Source: Bradyrhizobium hipponense (GTDB lineage Bacteria; Pseudomonadota; Alphaproteobacteria; Rhizobiales; Xanthobacteraceae). From it: a DNA stretch of 64,000 nucleotides. Both the position numbers and the translations under genes were made by a program. The stretch is taken from positions 48,499 through 112,498 of the forward strand of contig NZ_VSTH01000038.1 in NCBI RefSeq assembly GCF_008123965.1, in the 5' to 3' direction. Positions 16,718-24,494 of the stretch are shown here, piece by piece (positions within the stretch are counted from its first letter, which is position 1; each line of letters begins with the position of its first letter). The notes under the pieces are model-generated. The model ran no database searches. It was not told the DNA's origin and was given only the letters and a program-made list of their open reading frames with translations.

Positions 16718-16857
16718 GAAGCCTTCCAGTTAGCTCTGGGGGCCATGGTACGCAGAACTCCAGTTCGGACGGATTCAAGACGAACGGCAGCGCATGGTTC
16801 CGACACAGAGGACGGGCTGACTAGCGGATATTTTTTACGCCGGCTCTCGACTCCTTT

Positions 16858-16872
16858 GTTCTTGTTATGTTC
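16858..16872. promoter_or_regulatory. second LexA (SOS) box GTTC-N7-GTTC
   Basis: GTTCTTGTTATGTTC is an exact second match to the alphaproteobacterial LexA operator. It ends 8 bp before the ATG at 16881, so LexA bound here would cover the translation start region of the small gene that begins the SRAP unit. It is also 112 bp upstream of the natural ku start. Two perfect boxes 3.4 kb apart, both beside DNA-repair genes, argue against chance. Confidence 0.82.
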
Positions 16873-16880
16873 TATTGACC

Positions 16881-17276
16881 ATGACAGACCGACCCTCGAG
16901 CTGGCGCATGCCGACACCCAAGCAGATGGATAAAATTGCCGCTCTCGCTGGCAGAAACGTACTGCAGCAGCCCGGATTAGCCCCCGAGGCGGATTTGCCC
17001 GCAGAGTACTGGCAAGCGCTCTTGGACGACCCGCGCGCGGAGAGCAGGTCGGGCCCCGCCGGAGGGGCGCTGCGGCTTAGCCAGATTCCTCAACATATCC
17101 TGAGGGTAGGCTGCCGACGGTGCGCCAGGGTCGTCGAAATTCAGAAGGTCGATGCCGTCCGCCTCTATGGTCGGGAGGCGCTCTGGAAGGATGTCGGGCG
17201 GCGACTCTTGGACAATACGTGCGCGCAGCGAACCGGGCGCCACGAGGAAGACGGCTGCTGGCCTGCGTTCGAGTAG
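16881..17276 (+). CDS. uncharacterised Cys-pair protein, first gene of SOS unit
   Basis: 131 aa, not recognised. The N-terminal part (residues 1-60) is polar. From about 74 it reads RVGCRRCARVVEIQKVDAVRLYG, a CxxC pair followed by a basic helix, with later Cys residues (NTCAQ, DGCW), so a zinc ribbon is possible. The start ATG 16881 lies directly behind the LexA box and has no strong Shine-Dalgarno. It is followed after 30 nt by a second Cys-pair gene and then SRAP, all on the plus strand. Inference only: a DNA-damage-induced accessory protein. Confidence 0.65.
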   Translation: MTDRPSSWRMPTPKQMDKIAALAGRNVLQQPGLAPEADLPAEYWQALLDDPRAESRSGPAGGALRLSQIPQHILRVGCRRCARVVEIQKVDAVRLYGREALWKDVGRRLLDNTCAQRTGRHEEDGCWPAFE

Positions 17277-17306
17277 TCGCCGGCGCGGGCGGAACTGGAT
17301 GCTGCC

Positions 17307-17756
17307 ATGGCACCGAAACATCACCCGACGCCCCTCAGCGGGGGCGACCGCAAGGCGCTCACCAAGGAATTGGGGAGGGCGCGCACGATGACGACGATTC
17401 TCGCTGGCCAGTCTGCCGAAGCCCGCGTTAAGGGCGAGACCCTCATCCGAGAGGCAGACAAGCTGCTCTGCGAATCGTGGAATGAGAGGATGTGGGCCGA
17501 CGGAGGACCGATCGACCCATCGCCGACTGTCGATCAGGCCATCAACGGCGGTTACGCCTGGCTTGAGATCGAGTGCTCGCGGTGCAAGACCCGGCGAGAC
17601 GTCGACCTGGCGGCGCTGCGCCATCCACCGACCACATTCGTCCATGACCTGGCCAGCCGCCTCCGCTGCAGCAAATGTGGCAAGGCAGGCCGCCGGCCCT
17701 CAGCTACCCTTCTGCAGCTGGCATCGCGCTCCCGCCAGGCCGCACCGGAGACCTGA
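17307..17756 (+). CDS. uncharacterised zinc-ribbon-like protein beside SRAP
   Basis: 149 aa. The core at about 93-140 has [21 protein letters not shown] and [20 protein letters not shown]: two CxxC pairs 30-odd residues apart, a likely zinc ribbon able to touch nucleic acid. The N-terminal 60 residues are helical and charged. ATG 17307 is used here; ATG 17388 (MTTILAG) is an alternative. It ends 2 nt before the GTG of the SRAP gene, so translation is probably coupled. Shares the CxxC-basic theme with the preceding gene but is not clearly its duplicate. Confidence 0.7.
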   Translation: MAPKHHPTPLSGGDRKALTKELGRARTMTTILAGQSAEARVKGETLIREADKLLCESWNERMWADGGPIDPSPTVDQAINGGYAWLEIECSRCKTRRDVDLAALRHPPTTFVHDLASRLRCSKCGKAGRRPSATLLQLASRSRQAAPET

Positions 17757-17758
17757 TC

Positions 17759-18481
17759 GTGTGCAATCTCTATTCGATGACCAAAAACGTAGATGCGATC
17801 CGCCGCTTGTTCGGGGCGCTGAACAGCCGCGTCGGAAACCTGCCGTCGATGCCGGGCATCTTCCCGGACTACTCCGCGCCGATAGTACGCAACGGGGTCG
17901 ACGGGCGCGAAGTCGCGATGGCACGCTGGGGCATGCCGTCGTCGCAGAGCGCCCTCTTGGAAGCAACCAAGAAGCGCGCGCAGAAGTTGGAAGCCAAGGG
18001 CAAGACCGTCGACTTCAAGGAGCTGCTCCGGATGGAGCCGGATGGCGGCACGACAAACATCCGTCGGTTGAACAGCAAACACTGGAGCCGGTGGTATGGC
18101 ACGGAGTATCGCTGCATCGTACCGTTCACGTCGTTCAGCGAGTTTAACAAGGCCGCTGGGGGTGACATCTGGTTTGCCCTGGACGGGACTCGTCCCCTCG
18201 CCTGCTTCGCTGGCCTCTGGACGAACTGGACATCGGTCCGCAAGGTCAAGGAAGGCGAGACCACGAACGACCTGTTCGCCTTCCTGACCACCGACGCGAA
18301 TGCCGAGGTCGGCGAGATCCATCCCAAGGCGATGCCCGTCATCCTGACGACATCCGCCGAGGTGGACGTGTGGATGCGCGCCCCCTGGGACGAGGCCAAG
18401 GCGCTGCAGCGGCCGCTTCAGGACGGGTCACTGAAGATAGTGGCGACCGGTGAGAAAGAAGACAGCGGAGGCAGCGCTTAA
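17759..18481 (+). CDS. SOS response-associated peptidase (SRAP, YedK/HMCES family)
   Basis: Covalently caps abasic sites in single-stranded DNA through the N-terminal Cys after Met removal. 240 aa; GTG 17759 puts Cys at position 2 (MCNLYSM), essential for the family. Further SRAP signatures: [21 protein letters not shown] (conserved Asn/Arg), [12 protein letters not shown] (active-site Glu position), and [11 protein letters not shown] with the catalytic His. The start follows the stop of the upstream zinc-ribbon gene by only 2 nt. The upstream LexA box at 16858 makes this one of the SRAP genes with visible SOS control. Confidence 0.93.
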   Translation: MCNLYSMTKNVDAIRRLFGALNSRVGNLPSMPGIFPDYSAPIVRNGVDGREVAMARWGMPSSQSALLEATKKRAQKLEAKGKTVDFKELLRMEPDGGTTNIRRLNSKHWSRWYGTEYRCIVPFTSFSEFNKAAGGDIWFALDGTRPLACFAGLWTNWTSVRKVKEGETTNDLFAFLTTDANAEVGEIHPKAMPVILTTSAEVDVWMRAPWDEAKALQRPLQDGSLKIVATGEKEDSGGSA

Positions 18482-18642
18482 CGCCTCCGTCCGAAGCGGC
18501 TTTTTCGCTGCAGACTACAGACGTGCGACCCGGGCAAGTTCCGCCATCTAGAGCATTCTGATAATGCGAATTCTTCTTGCTCCGTCGGGCAAAACAGTGG
18601 TTCATAGGGTGCTGGTCCTAGCAAACCGGAGGAGCCAGCCCG

Positions 18643-18867
18643 ATGGCCGATGAAGTCGACACATCCTCGGAATTGTTCAAGCTCGCGAAGCTAAATGGAG
18701 ACTTCCGGAAGAACTACGGCGGGTTCATCGGAGCGTTCCTGTATCTCCGCACTATAAACGCCGTTCGCCGGAGCCCTTGGTTTTGGACCGGCTTAGCTTC
18801 GTTCGCTTGTTCAGCGGCGCTGAGCTGGCTCGGGCGGCATGGTTGGATTTCGCTAACCTCGCCTTGA
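18643..18867 (+). CDS. small hypothetical protein, possible one-helix membrane protein
   Basis: 74 aa. A perfect GGAGGAG lies 9 nt before ATG 18643, the main argument for expression. The N-terminal half is polar (SSELFKLAKLNGDFRKNYGG) and the C-terminal half is hydrophobic (PWFWTGLASFACSAALSWLG), suggesting a single membrane helix. It overlaps the 3' tail of a leftward recombinase remnant. No family recognised. Confidence 0.45.
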   Translation: MADEVDTSSELFKLAKLNGDFRKNYGGFIGAFLYLRTINAVRRSPWFWTGLASFACSAALSWLGRHGWISLTSP

Positions 18868-19350
18868 TCGCTTTAATCAATTCCTCCTTCCCGGCGCAGG
18901 GGACTCCGTGATGACGGCGGAGAGAATCGGATGAAAGCCAGACATAGCGTCCAGCCCTTAACGGGGAAGACAACAGCACATAGTCCTCGATTGCTCTGTT
19001 CGTCGCGTCCAACCGCATCACTGCGAGCAGTCCGGATGAAATTTGCCTTCGATAGGCTTTCCACTGCGGTGCATGGTCCGCTCCACGCTGCGCGAGTCGT
19101 CGTGCAACGAGAAACGAAACTTGGCGTACGCCGCCAATATCAAGACTGATCCCACCCTGAACAAGTTCAGCCTCAAGACCAAGGTCAGCGCTCAGGACCT
19201 CCGCGAGTTCAGTGGCGTGCCTCACTTGTTCGGCGCCCCAGAATTTCCTGGTATCTAACCAGTCGCGGTCGCGGGGCGCTACATATCCGATCATCGCATA
19301 GGCTTTCCGTAGTGACCCAAAGTGCTTAACATAGGAGGAGACGTGGTTTA
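18752..19350 (-). pseudogene. C-terminal remnant of a site-specific recombinase (resolvase type)
   Basis: The leftward frame from about 19350 reads LGLNHVSSYVKHFGSLRKAY then AMIGYVAPRDRDWLDTRK and on to DYVLLSSPLRAGRYVWLSSDS. This resembles the C-terminal region (SxYxxRFGSLxxAYxxIGY, then a DNA-contact domain) of large serine recombinases in rhizobia. The catalytic resolvase domain and recombinase domain are absent; upstream of about 19350 the frame turns into unrelated sequence. It marks an old mobile element at the edge of the SOS island. Confidence 0.55.
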
Positions 19351-19358
19351 GCCCGAGT

Positions 19359-19460
19359 GTCGTGCGCGGCCAACTCCGCGCCCAGGAGCGTGAGATCCGG
19401 ATGCTGCAGCGGGCCGGCGTCTCGACTGCCTCGGCCGAACTCCTGCTCACGCGCATTGGT
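19359..19460 (+). pseudogene. fragment of a small rhizobial coiled-coil protein
   Basis: Plus-strand codons from 19365 read RGQLRAQEREIRMLQRAGVS then TASAELLLTRI, resembling the N-terminal heptad part of small hypothetical proteins common in Bradyrhizobium. A canonical AGGAGGAG lies at about 19334-19341, but the following GTG GTT is ended by TAG, and the frame continues only to about 19460. It looks like debris left where two sequences were joined. Confidence 0.35.
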
Positions 19461-19462
19461 CC

Positions 19463-20731
19463 TCATCCCGCCATTCCGTACACAGACATTCGAGCGGAAA
19501 CGCCCCGCAACTGGTGCTTACCGAGATGCTCGACATCATGAGAGAGATGTCGGGCAACGGCTTCCGTCAGGAGGAGGTCTCTGCCTATCGTCTTGGTGAG
19601 CGCTTCCACGCGGCAGGCCTCGTTGACGGCCGCGCCGATGACCGTGAAGTCCAAGCGATCCGGGGCGCCGATGTTGCCGAAGAAGACCTCACCTTCGTGA
19701 AGGACGATGCCCGCCCGCAGCGAGGTGCGGTCTTCGGCGTCGGACGCGACACGGATGGTCCGATTGGAGGCTTCGAGTCTGGCAATCGCCTCCCTTGCCT
19801 CCGAGACGGCCGCGCGCGACGCTTCGGCGACGCCGACCGTCTCCGGAAAGACCGCGAGCATGCCGTCGCCGATGAACTTGAGAATCTCGCCGCCGTGAGC
19901 GGCCACGGCGCTCGCCATCGCTTCGAAGTAGGCGTTCAGCAGCACCAGCATGTCGGCCGGGGCGAGAACATCCGACATCTTCGTGAAATTTCTGAGATCC
20001 GAGACCCAAATCACGGCGCGGATCGAGTCTCCCGCGCCGCGCTTGATTGCACCTTCGAGGACCTTGGCGGCGGCGCCGTAACCAAGGTAGGCACCCAAGG
20101 CGTTTTCGGAGATCTTCAGCTCGCTGTGCCGTTGCACATGCAGCGCGAATAGCTTGAAGAGACGGGCCAAGGAATCTATCTCCGCCTCGGCGAAGCCGCC
20201 GGCCTCTTTCGTCGCGATGGTGATCACGTTACGGGTGTCCAGACCGGACAAGGGAATCGCCACGTAGTCGGTCATGCCGGCGGCCGCGAGCTCGATCATG
20301 ATGGGAAATTCCGCCTGCGACGACGGCTCAGTCGGCTCTCGCCGGATCGTCTCGCCGGTTTCGACGATACGCTGCAGCGGATTGAGTCTGTAGGCGTCGG
20401 AATCGACCGCGGCGTCAGCTACCCGCACCTCGTCGCAGAAGCCATCGTCGGCGTTCCAGACCCATGCGAATCCGACAAGCTGGGGATGGAGTGTGCCTAT
20501 GTGCAGGGTAAGTCGATCGACCGAAGACCCGGCGGCCTTCATCTGTCGGATCAGCTTCGCGAGGAGGTCAATCATCTGCCGCTCGGCGGAGGCCTCTTCC
20601 AGCAGCCATTTTTCGATCTGGGCGAAAGTGTCCGCGATGCCGGGGGCGACGACGATCGGGCCGGCTCTTCGCACGAACGAGACCGACGGGGGATAGGATC
20701 GAGGCGAAGGATCGGAAGTCTCGGAAGCCAT
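19463..20731 (-). CDS. class III adenylate/guanylate cyclase with N-terminal sensor-like domain
   Basis: Makes cAMP or cGMP. 422 aa. Residues 1-230 form a GAF-like domain also seen in rhizobial cyclases (HIGTLHPQLVGFAWVWNADD, YVAIPLSGLDTRNVITIAT). The catalytic domain, about 245-420, has both metal Asp residues (VIWVSDLRNFTKMSD; EILKFIGDGMLAVFP), the substrate Lys in LKF and the DFTVIGAAVNEACRVE transition-state segment, fitting ATP specificity. No membrane helix is visible. ATG 20731 follows GAGGGAACAGA. It stands alone, 247 bp downstream of the DUF1275 gene. Confidence 0.9.
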   Translation of the reverse strand: MASETSDPSPRSYPPSVSFVRRAGPIVVAPGIADTFAQIEKWLLEEASAERQMIDLLAKLIRQMKAAGSSVDRLTLHIGTLHPQLVGFAWVWNADDGFCDEVRVADAAVDSDAYRLNPLQRIVETGETIRREPTEPSSQAEFPIMIELAAAGMTDYVAIPLSGLDTRNVITIATKEAGGFAEAEIDSLARLFKLFALHVQRHSELKISENALGAYLGYGAAAKVLEGAIKRGAGDSIRAVIWVSDLRNFTKMSDVLAPADMLVLLNAYFEAMASAVAAHGGEILKFIGDGMLAVFPETVGVAEASRAAVSEAREAIARLEASNRTIRVASDAEDRTSLRAGIVLHEGEVFFGNIGAPDRLDFTVIGAAVNEACRVEALTKTIGRDLLLTEAVARHLSHDVEHLGKHQLRGVSARMSVYGMAG

Positions 20732-20977
20732 TTCTGTTCCCTCGCGTTTACTGCCGACAACACAGATGCGCTGGCTGCCATGCTGTCGACAGCGGGAGCC
20801 CGCGGGCCATCGCTTTCGCATATCGATGCCGCGCTCGCCCGCGCGTGGCTGACTGAAGCGAAGCATCATGCGACGGCCTCCTGACGAGCGACCTCCGACA
20901 CTGCAAGTGCCCGGTGGACGTACGTCGACCGGGCCACACTTTTGCCAGGTCCTTCAATCCCGATCACTCCTGCCGCG

Positions 20978-21658
20978 TCACTTCGGCTCGGCGGCAGCCA
21001 AGAACACGGCTGGGAAAGCGATCAGCGGCGGGAGGACGAAACACCACGTCCCGAACTTCGCGTAGAGACAGGCGCCGGCGGCGCATCCCAGTGCGAAGGC
21101 AGCCACGCTCGCCGCCATCTTGCCGAGCCGCGGCTTGGCGACGGTCAATACCGAAGCTGGCGCGCCGCGCAAGACGTCCGCAACGTCGATCATGATCTGG
21201 GTGGTCGTGCCCGTCATCAAGGTGGTGGGGGGCTCGGTGCCCATATGGATGCGATGCGCGGCATTCTGAATCGCCATGGCGGCGACCAAAATCATGCCAG
21301 TGCAGATCGCCTGCCAGCCATCTCCTTGGACGAACGGCCCGAAGTAGACGGCACAGGCACCGCCCACCGCCAAAAGTATGATCTTGATGGCCAGCATCGA
21401 ACGAAAGATCGGCAACCCGATTGCAGGCAGGACGAAGCTGAATATCCGAGTGGTGATCACCACCAGGCAAAAGACCGGGAGCGCGAGCAGCTTGGCCAAG
21501 GCACCGGATGTCCCCAACACCATGGCCGCACCGAAGGTGACGAAATTGCCGGTGACGTGCGCAGTGAACAGCCCCTGGAGCGCGAGAAAGCCGGCGGTAT
21601 CGACCAAACCTGCATTCAGGCTCATCAGGAGCGGAAGCAGAAGTATATTGCGTGGCAT
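20978..21658 (-). CDS. DUF1275 (YoaK family) membrane protein
   Basis: 226-residue inner-membrane protein with six likely helices. The family hallmark is the N-terminal LLMSLNAGLVDTAGFLALQGLFTAHVTGN motif (shown in part as AGLVDTAGFL and FTAHVTGNFV), plus HRIHMGTEPPTTLMTGTTTQ in the second half. Function is unknown for the family; a transporter is suspected. Its ATG (21658) follows the stop of the porin gene by one base, so it is the last gene of the seven-gene operon that begins at 27319. The frame is open upstream but only as a shadow of the porin gene. Confidence 0.87.
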   Translation of the reverse strand: MPRNILLLPLLMSLNAGLVDTAGFLALQGLFTAHVTGNFVTFGAAMVLGTSGALAKLLALPVFCLVVITTRIFSFVLPAIGLPIFRSMLAIKIILLAVGGACAVYFGPFVQGDGWQAICTGMILVAAMAIQNAAHRIHMGTEPPTTLMTGTTTQIMIDVADVLRGAPASVLTVAKPRLGKMAASVAAFALGCAAGACLYAKFGTWCFVLPPLIAFPAVFLAAAEPK

Positions 21659-21659
21659 G

Positions 21660-23090
21660 TCACCAACCGTATTGAAGCTGGACACCCAGATAGTTGCTGG
21701 TGTGCCCGCCGGCGCGGATGATCGTATCACCGACCTCGAAATGGACGGCCTCGATGGCGCCCGTGAGATGATCATTGAACGCGTAGTCGAGGCGGAGTTG
21801 ACCGTAGGCTCCCGTCCAATTGCTGCCAACGCCAGCGGTGCCCGCTATCGGCACGTTGGGCTGGACGTAGATTGCATCGGCCGTCGTTTCGCGCCATTGC
21901 AAGCCGATCGCCCCCATCACCTTCAGCCGCTCCGCCGGACTGACGGTTATGGAGGGTTTGAGGTGCACCAGGTTCACGTACCCCGTGTAACCGGCGAGGG
22001 TGAAGTAGTAACCGTTCGGGAAGAGCGGGTTGAACGTACCCAGCGTTCCGTCCGCGGGACGGCGGTCTCCGGAGGCAGCATCGAACTGGACACCCAGGCG
22101 AGGCTGCCATGGCGCGTTCGCGAACGTATATCCTGTCCGCGCACCTACGGCCCAAGCGCGAATGTCCGTCGTACCGACCTGGCCCACCTGCCCCATGGCC
22201 TCGAGGTCCCAATCGAAGTGTTGGGCGTTGCCCGCAAAGCGGACATCGAAGACGTGCCGGTGCTCTTCGCCAAGGGCATCCAGATATCTGGCATTGCTCC
22301 GTTCGTAGAGAGAATAGTAGCCGGACAGCTCGTTATCGCCGAGCACCTTGCGCTCGACCCTCAACGTGCTGAATCGGAAGTTGTCGTTCGATGTATCGTC
22401 GAAGGGACGCCCATCAAAGTATTGCACCGGACGGCTGACGAAACCGATGAAACGCCAGGCTCCCGTTTCCCAGTCGGCCCAGAGCGCATCGAACGACTGT
22501 CGGACATTGGGCCCGTCCCGCGACGATACGAAGCGCTGAAGATCGAAGGCGAAGTCCTGTCGTCCTATGCGCGCCTTCAAGGTCCCGCCCGAAAACGTGT
22601 TGACGTACTCGAGGAAGGCAAGACGAAGGTCTAGTCGGTCCTGGTCGACGGATGTGACGTTGAACTTATGGAAGGAACGATCGTCCTCGAGTTGAATGAA
22701 GGTGCGCCAATTCTCGTTGAAGTGAACATCAGCATGGACCTGCAGACGCTGTAAGAGGTAACTGTCCGCCGGCGTATTGCCGGTGCCGAAGCCCGCTGCG
22801 TTGTTGTACTCGAAACGCTCGCGCAGCGTAGCGCCCAGCGAGATGTAACTTTTCGGGTCGGTGGCCCAAAGCGGAATGTACTTGAGCTCGTCGAACGGCT
22901 CGGTCCGCAGTCTCGGATCGGCGAGAACCGACCAATCCTCCGCCCAACGGTTCGCCAGAATCGCGGGCCGTTTCGGGAGCGTGGCGTCCCCATCATCCGC
23001 GAACGCGCTGTCGGCGCCGGCGCTGAAGGCCGCGATCGACAGGACGATCCAGAATCCGCGCAGACGGGCCCAATCTGGCGTCAAGCTCAT
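21660..23090 (-). CDS. AlgE-like alginate-export-family outer-membrane porin
   Basis: Predicted 18-strand outer-membrane beta-barrel, 476 aa. A signal peptide at 1-32 (FWIVLSIAAFSAGADSAFA) is followed by RPAILANRWAEDWSVLADP, YISLGATLRERFEYNNAAGF, RIGRQDFAFDLQRFVSSRDGP and repeated amphipathic strands ending in the aromatic LGVQLQYGW, as outer-membrane proteins require. RxGRQ plus SxRxGPNxRxSFDA is typical of the alginate_exp family, which also has members unrelated to alginate. ATG 23090 overlaps AAGGGGTG spacing; GTG 23093 is less likely. In this operon it probably passes the amidohydrolase or VOC substrate. Confidence 0.85.
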   Translation of the reverse strand: MSLTPDWARLRGFWIVLSIAAFSAGADSAFADDGDATLPKRPAILANRWAEDWSVLADPRLRTEPFDELKYIPLWATDPKSYISLGATLRERFEYNNAAGFGTGNTPADSYLLQRLQVHADVHFNENWRTFIQLEDDRSFHKFNVTSVDQDRLDLRLAFLEYVNTFSGGTLKARIGRQDFAFDLQRFVSSRDGPNVRQSFDALWADWETGAWRFIGFVSRPVQYFDGRPFDDTSNDNFRFSTLRVERKVLGDNELSGYYSLYERSNARYLDALGEEHRHVFDVRFAGNAQHFDWDLEAMGQVGQVGTTDIRAWAVGARTGYTFANAPWQPRLGVQFDAASGDRRPADGTLGTFNPLFPNGYYFTLAGYTGYVNLVHLKPSITVSPAERLKVMGAIGLQWRETTADAIYVQPNVPIAGTAGVGSNWTGAYGQLRLDYAFNDHLTGAIEAVHFEVGDTIIRAGGHTSNYLGVQLQYGW

Positions 23091-23096
23091 CACCCC

Positions 23097-24029
23097 TTAC
23101 TTCCCCGCTGCCCGCGCGGCGCTCTTCTCCGCGAGCGAGTGGATCTCGGCGATGTAGCCGCCCGGGAACATGACGAATGCCGCGGAGCGGCCGTCTGACG
23201 TGTAGGGTTCGACGAGTACCGTAGCGCCCGTCTCCTTCGCCTTGGCAAGCGTGGCGGCAAGATCGGCGACTTCATAGCCCGTCGTCTCCCGCCCATAGGG
23301 ATACGGCAGATGACCATCCGTGACCAGTACGACCATCTTCCCGAACGCGGACTCGATCCGGATGCGCTTGTAGGTCGCGTCAGTCCGGCCGATCTCGACG
23401 CCCGGCGCCTTCGCGTCATCCGAGACAATCTTCCCGCGCGAGAACGCAAGAAAACTCCGGGTGAAGGCGGCGGCCTTGTCGGGCGAGACGTACACGCGAT
23501 TCTCCGGAATCCGCTCGAACGGAGCGTAGTCGGGTTTCGTCGTGTGCCAATAGATTTGCAGGTTGACGCCGCCGGGCCACTGGACCACGGCATCGCGCCC
23601 GATGGGATCCGGGAAGGTGGAGACGATCACGTCAGCGCCCGCCCCGCGTGCCGCCTTGATCGCCTCGTCCATGTCTCCGACCAGATAGCCGTTCCGCTCG
23701 GCGCCGAACGGGTACGGGATCGGCGTCTTGAAGCCGAACACCGAGACGGTGCCGACGGGCGTCTGCAACAGTTGCGACGTAGTGCTGCTCGGCGTGGGCG
23801 TGACGGTCGCCACCACCTGCTTTGTGCTTTTGCCGCCGAAGGTCGCCAAAAAACTCGCGGCGAACTTGTCCACATCGTCGGGCGCCACGTAGACGTGGGT
23901 CGTGTCGTACTGAGGGGCAACGGCAACCGCCGCGTCCCTGGACTTCGTTGCGTCCTTTGCGATGACCGGCGTAGTCGCCGCGACAGCCGCTGCGAGCGCA
24001 AGCAGAGCCAATATTCTTGTCGGTTTCAT
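23097..24029 (-). CDS. secreted two-module VOC (glyoxalase-like) protein
   Basis: 310 aa with a clear signal peptide (ILALLALAAAVAATTPVIA). Two repeats of a VOC-type beta-alpha-beta pattern are visible: HVYVAPDDVDKFAASFLATFGG...PIPYPFGAERNGYLV and RVYVSPDKAAAFTRSFLAFSRG...HLPYPYGRETTGYEV, each ending in GGVNLQIYWHT or GGYIAEIHSL. The paired E-x-H/Y pattern could bind a metal. Periplasmic VOC proteins are uncommon. The start overlaps the DoxX stop (ATGA), so the pair is translationally coupled. Substrate unknown. Confidence 0.8.
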   Translation of the reverse strand: MKPTRILALLALAAAVAATTPVIAKDATKSRDAAVAVAPQYDTTHVYVAPDDVDKFAASFLATFGGKSTKQVVATVTPTPSSTTSQLLQTPVGTVSVFGFKTPIPYPFGAERNGYLVGDMDEAIKAARGAGADVIVSTFPDPIGRDAVVQWPGGVNLQIYWHTTKPDYAPFERIPENRVYVSPDKAAAFTRSFLAFSRGKIVSDDAKAPGVEIGRTDATYKRIRIESAFGKMVVLVTDGHLPYPYGRETTGYEVADLAATLAKAKETGATVLVEPYTSDGRSAAFVMFPGGYIAEIHSLAEKSAARAAGK

Positions 24030-24493
24030 CGAGAGACTCCTTGAATAGCTTGAGATCCCGCTGCGGGCTTCGGGCGAAAGACGGCTTCCTCGGAAAGAAT
24101 CGTTACTATGACGAGGCCTGCGATCAATCCGAGATGTTCGAAGAAGGCATTCGTGGCCATGAATCTCTCATGACCACCCATGGTCCAGAACGCGTTCGCG
24201 GTAAGCATCGCCACGAACGTGAGGACGCCGAGGCCGCCAGCGCCAAGCCAAACCAAGCGGTTGACGACGACGAGCAGAGACCCGCAGAGTTCGACCACGA
24301 TGGCGGCTGACGCCCACAGCAATCCCGGATGCAGGCCGAAGTGCTCCTGCTCGGCCGCTGCACCCGCGAGGTCGAGCAGTTTGGTAAAGCCGCCTAGGAT
24401 ATAGGCCGACACCAAAGCCAGCCTGGCCGCATGCCAGAGAAGCGGCCAGCGAAGGATCGCCGAGATCCATTTCGGTGACGTTTTGGACCCCAT
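24026..24493 (-). CDS. DoxX family membrane protein
   Basis: 155 aa with four hydrophobic segments (for example LALVSAYILGGFTKLLDLAG, WASAAIVVELCGSLLVVV, VLTFVAMLTANAFW and LGLIAGLVIVTIL). The GGxxKLxDxxG start and the ELxGxL motif fit DoxX/SURF4-like proteins, some of which work in thiosulfate or quinone oxidation. It lies one base after the amidohydrolase stop and overlaps the VOC gene by 4 nt. Its biochemical role here is not known. Confidence 0.82.
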   Translation of the reverse strand: MGSKTSPKWISAILRWPLLWHAARLALVSAYILGGFTKLLDLAGAAAEQEHFGLHPGLLWASAAIVVELCGSLLVVVNRLVWLGAGGLGVLTFVAMLTANAFWTMGGHERFMATNAFFEHLGLIAGLVIVTILSEEAVFRPKPAAGSQAIQGVSR

Positions 24494-24494
24494 G

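Noticed and set aside
18479..18520. Possible terminator after SRAP (AGCG, CTTTTT region)
   Set aside because: The stem is only four base pairs and the T run falls in the loop, not after it.
22030..22634. Plus-strand frames inside the AlgE-like gene
   Set aside because: Arg/Ser/Pro-rich shadows; the minus frame has signal peptide and barrel strands.
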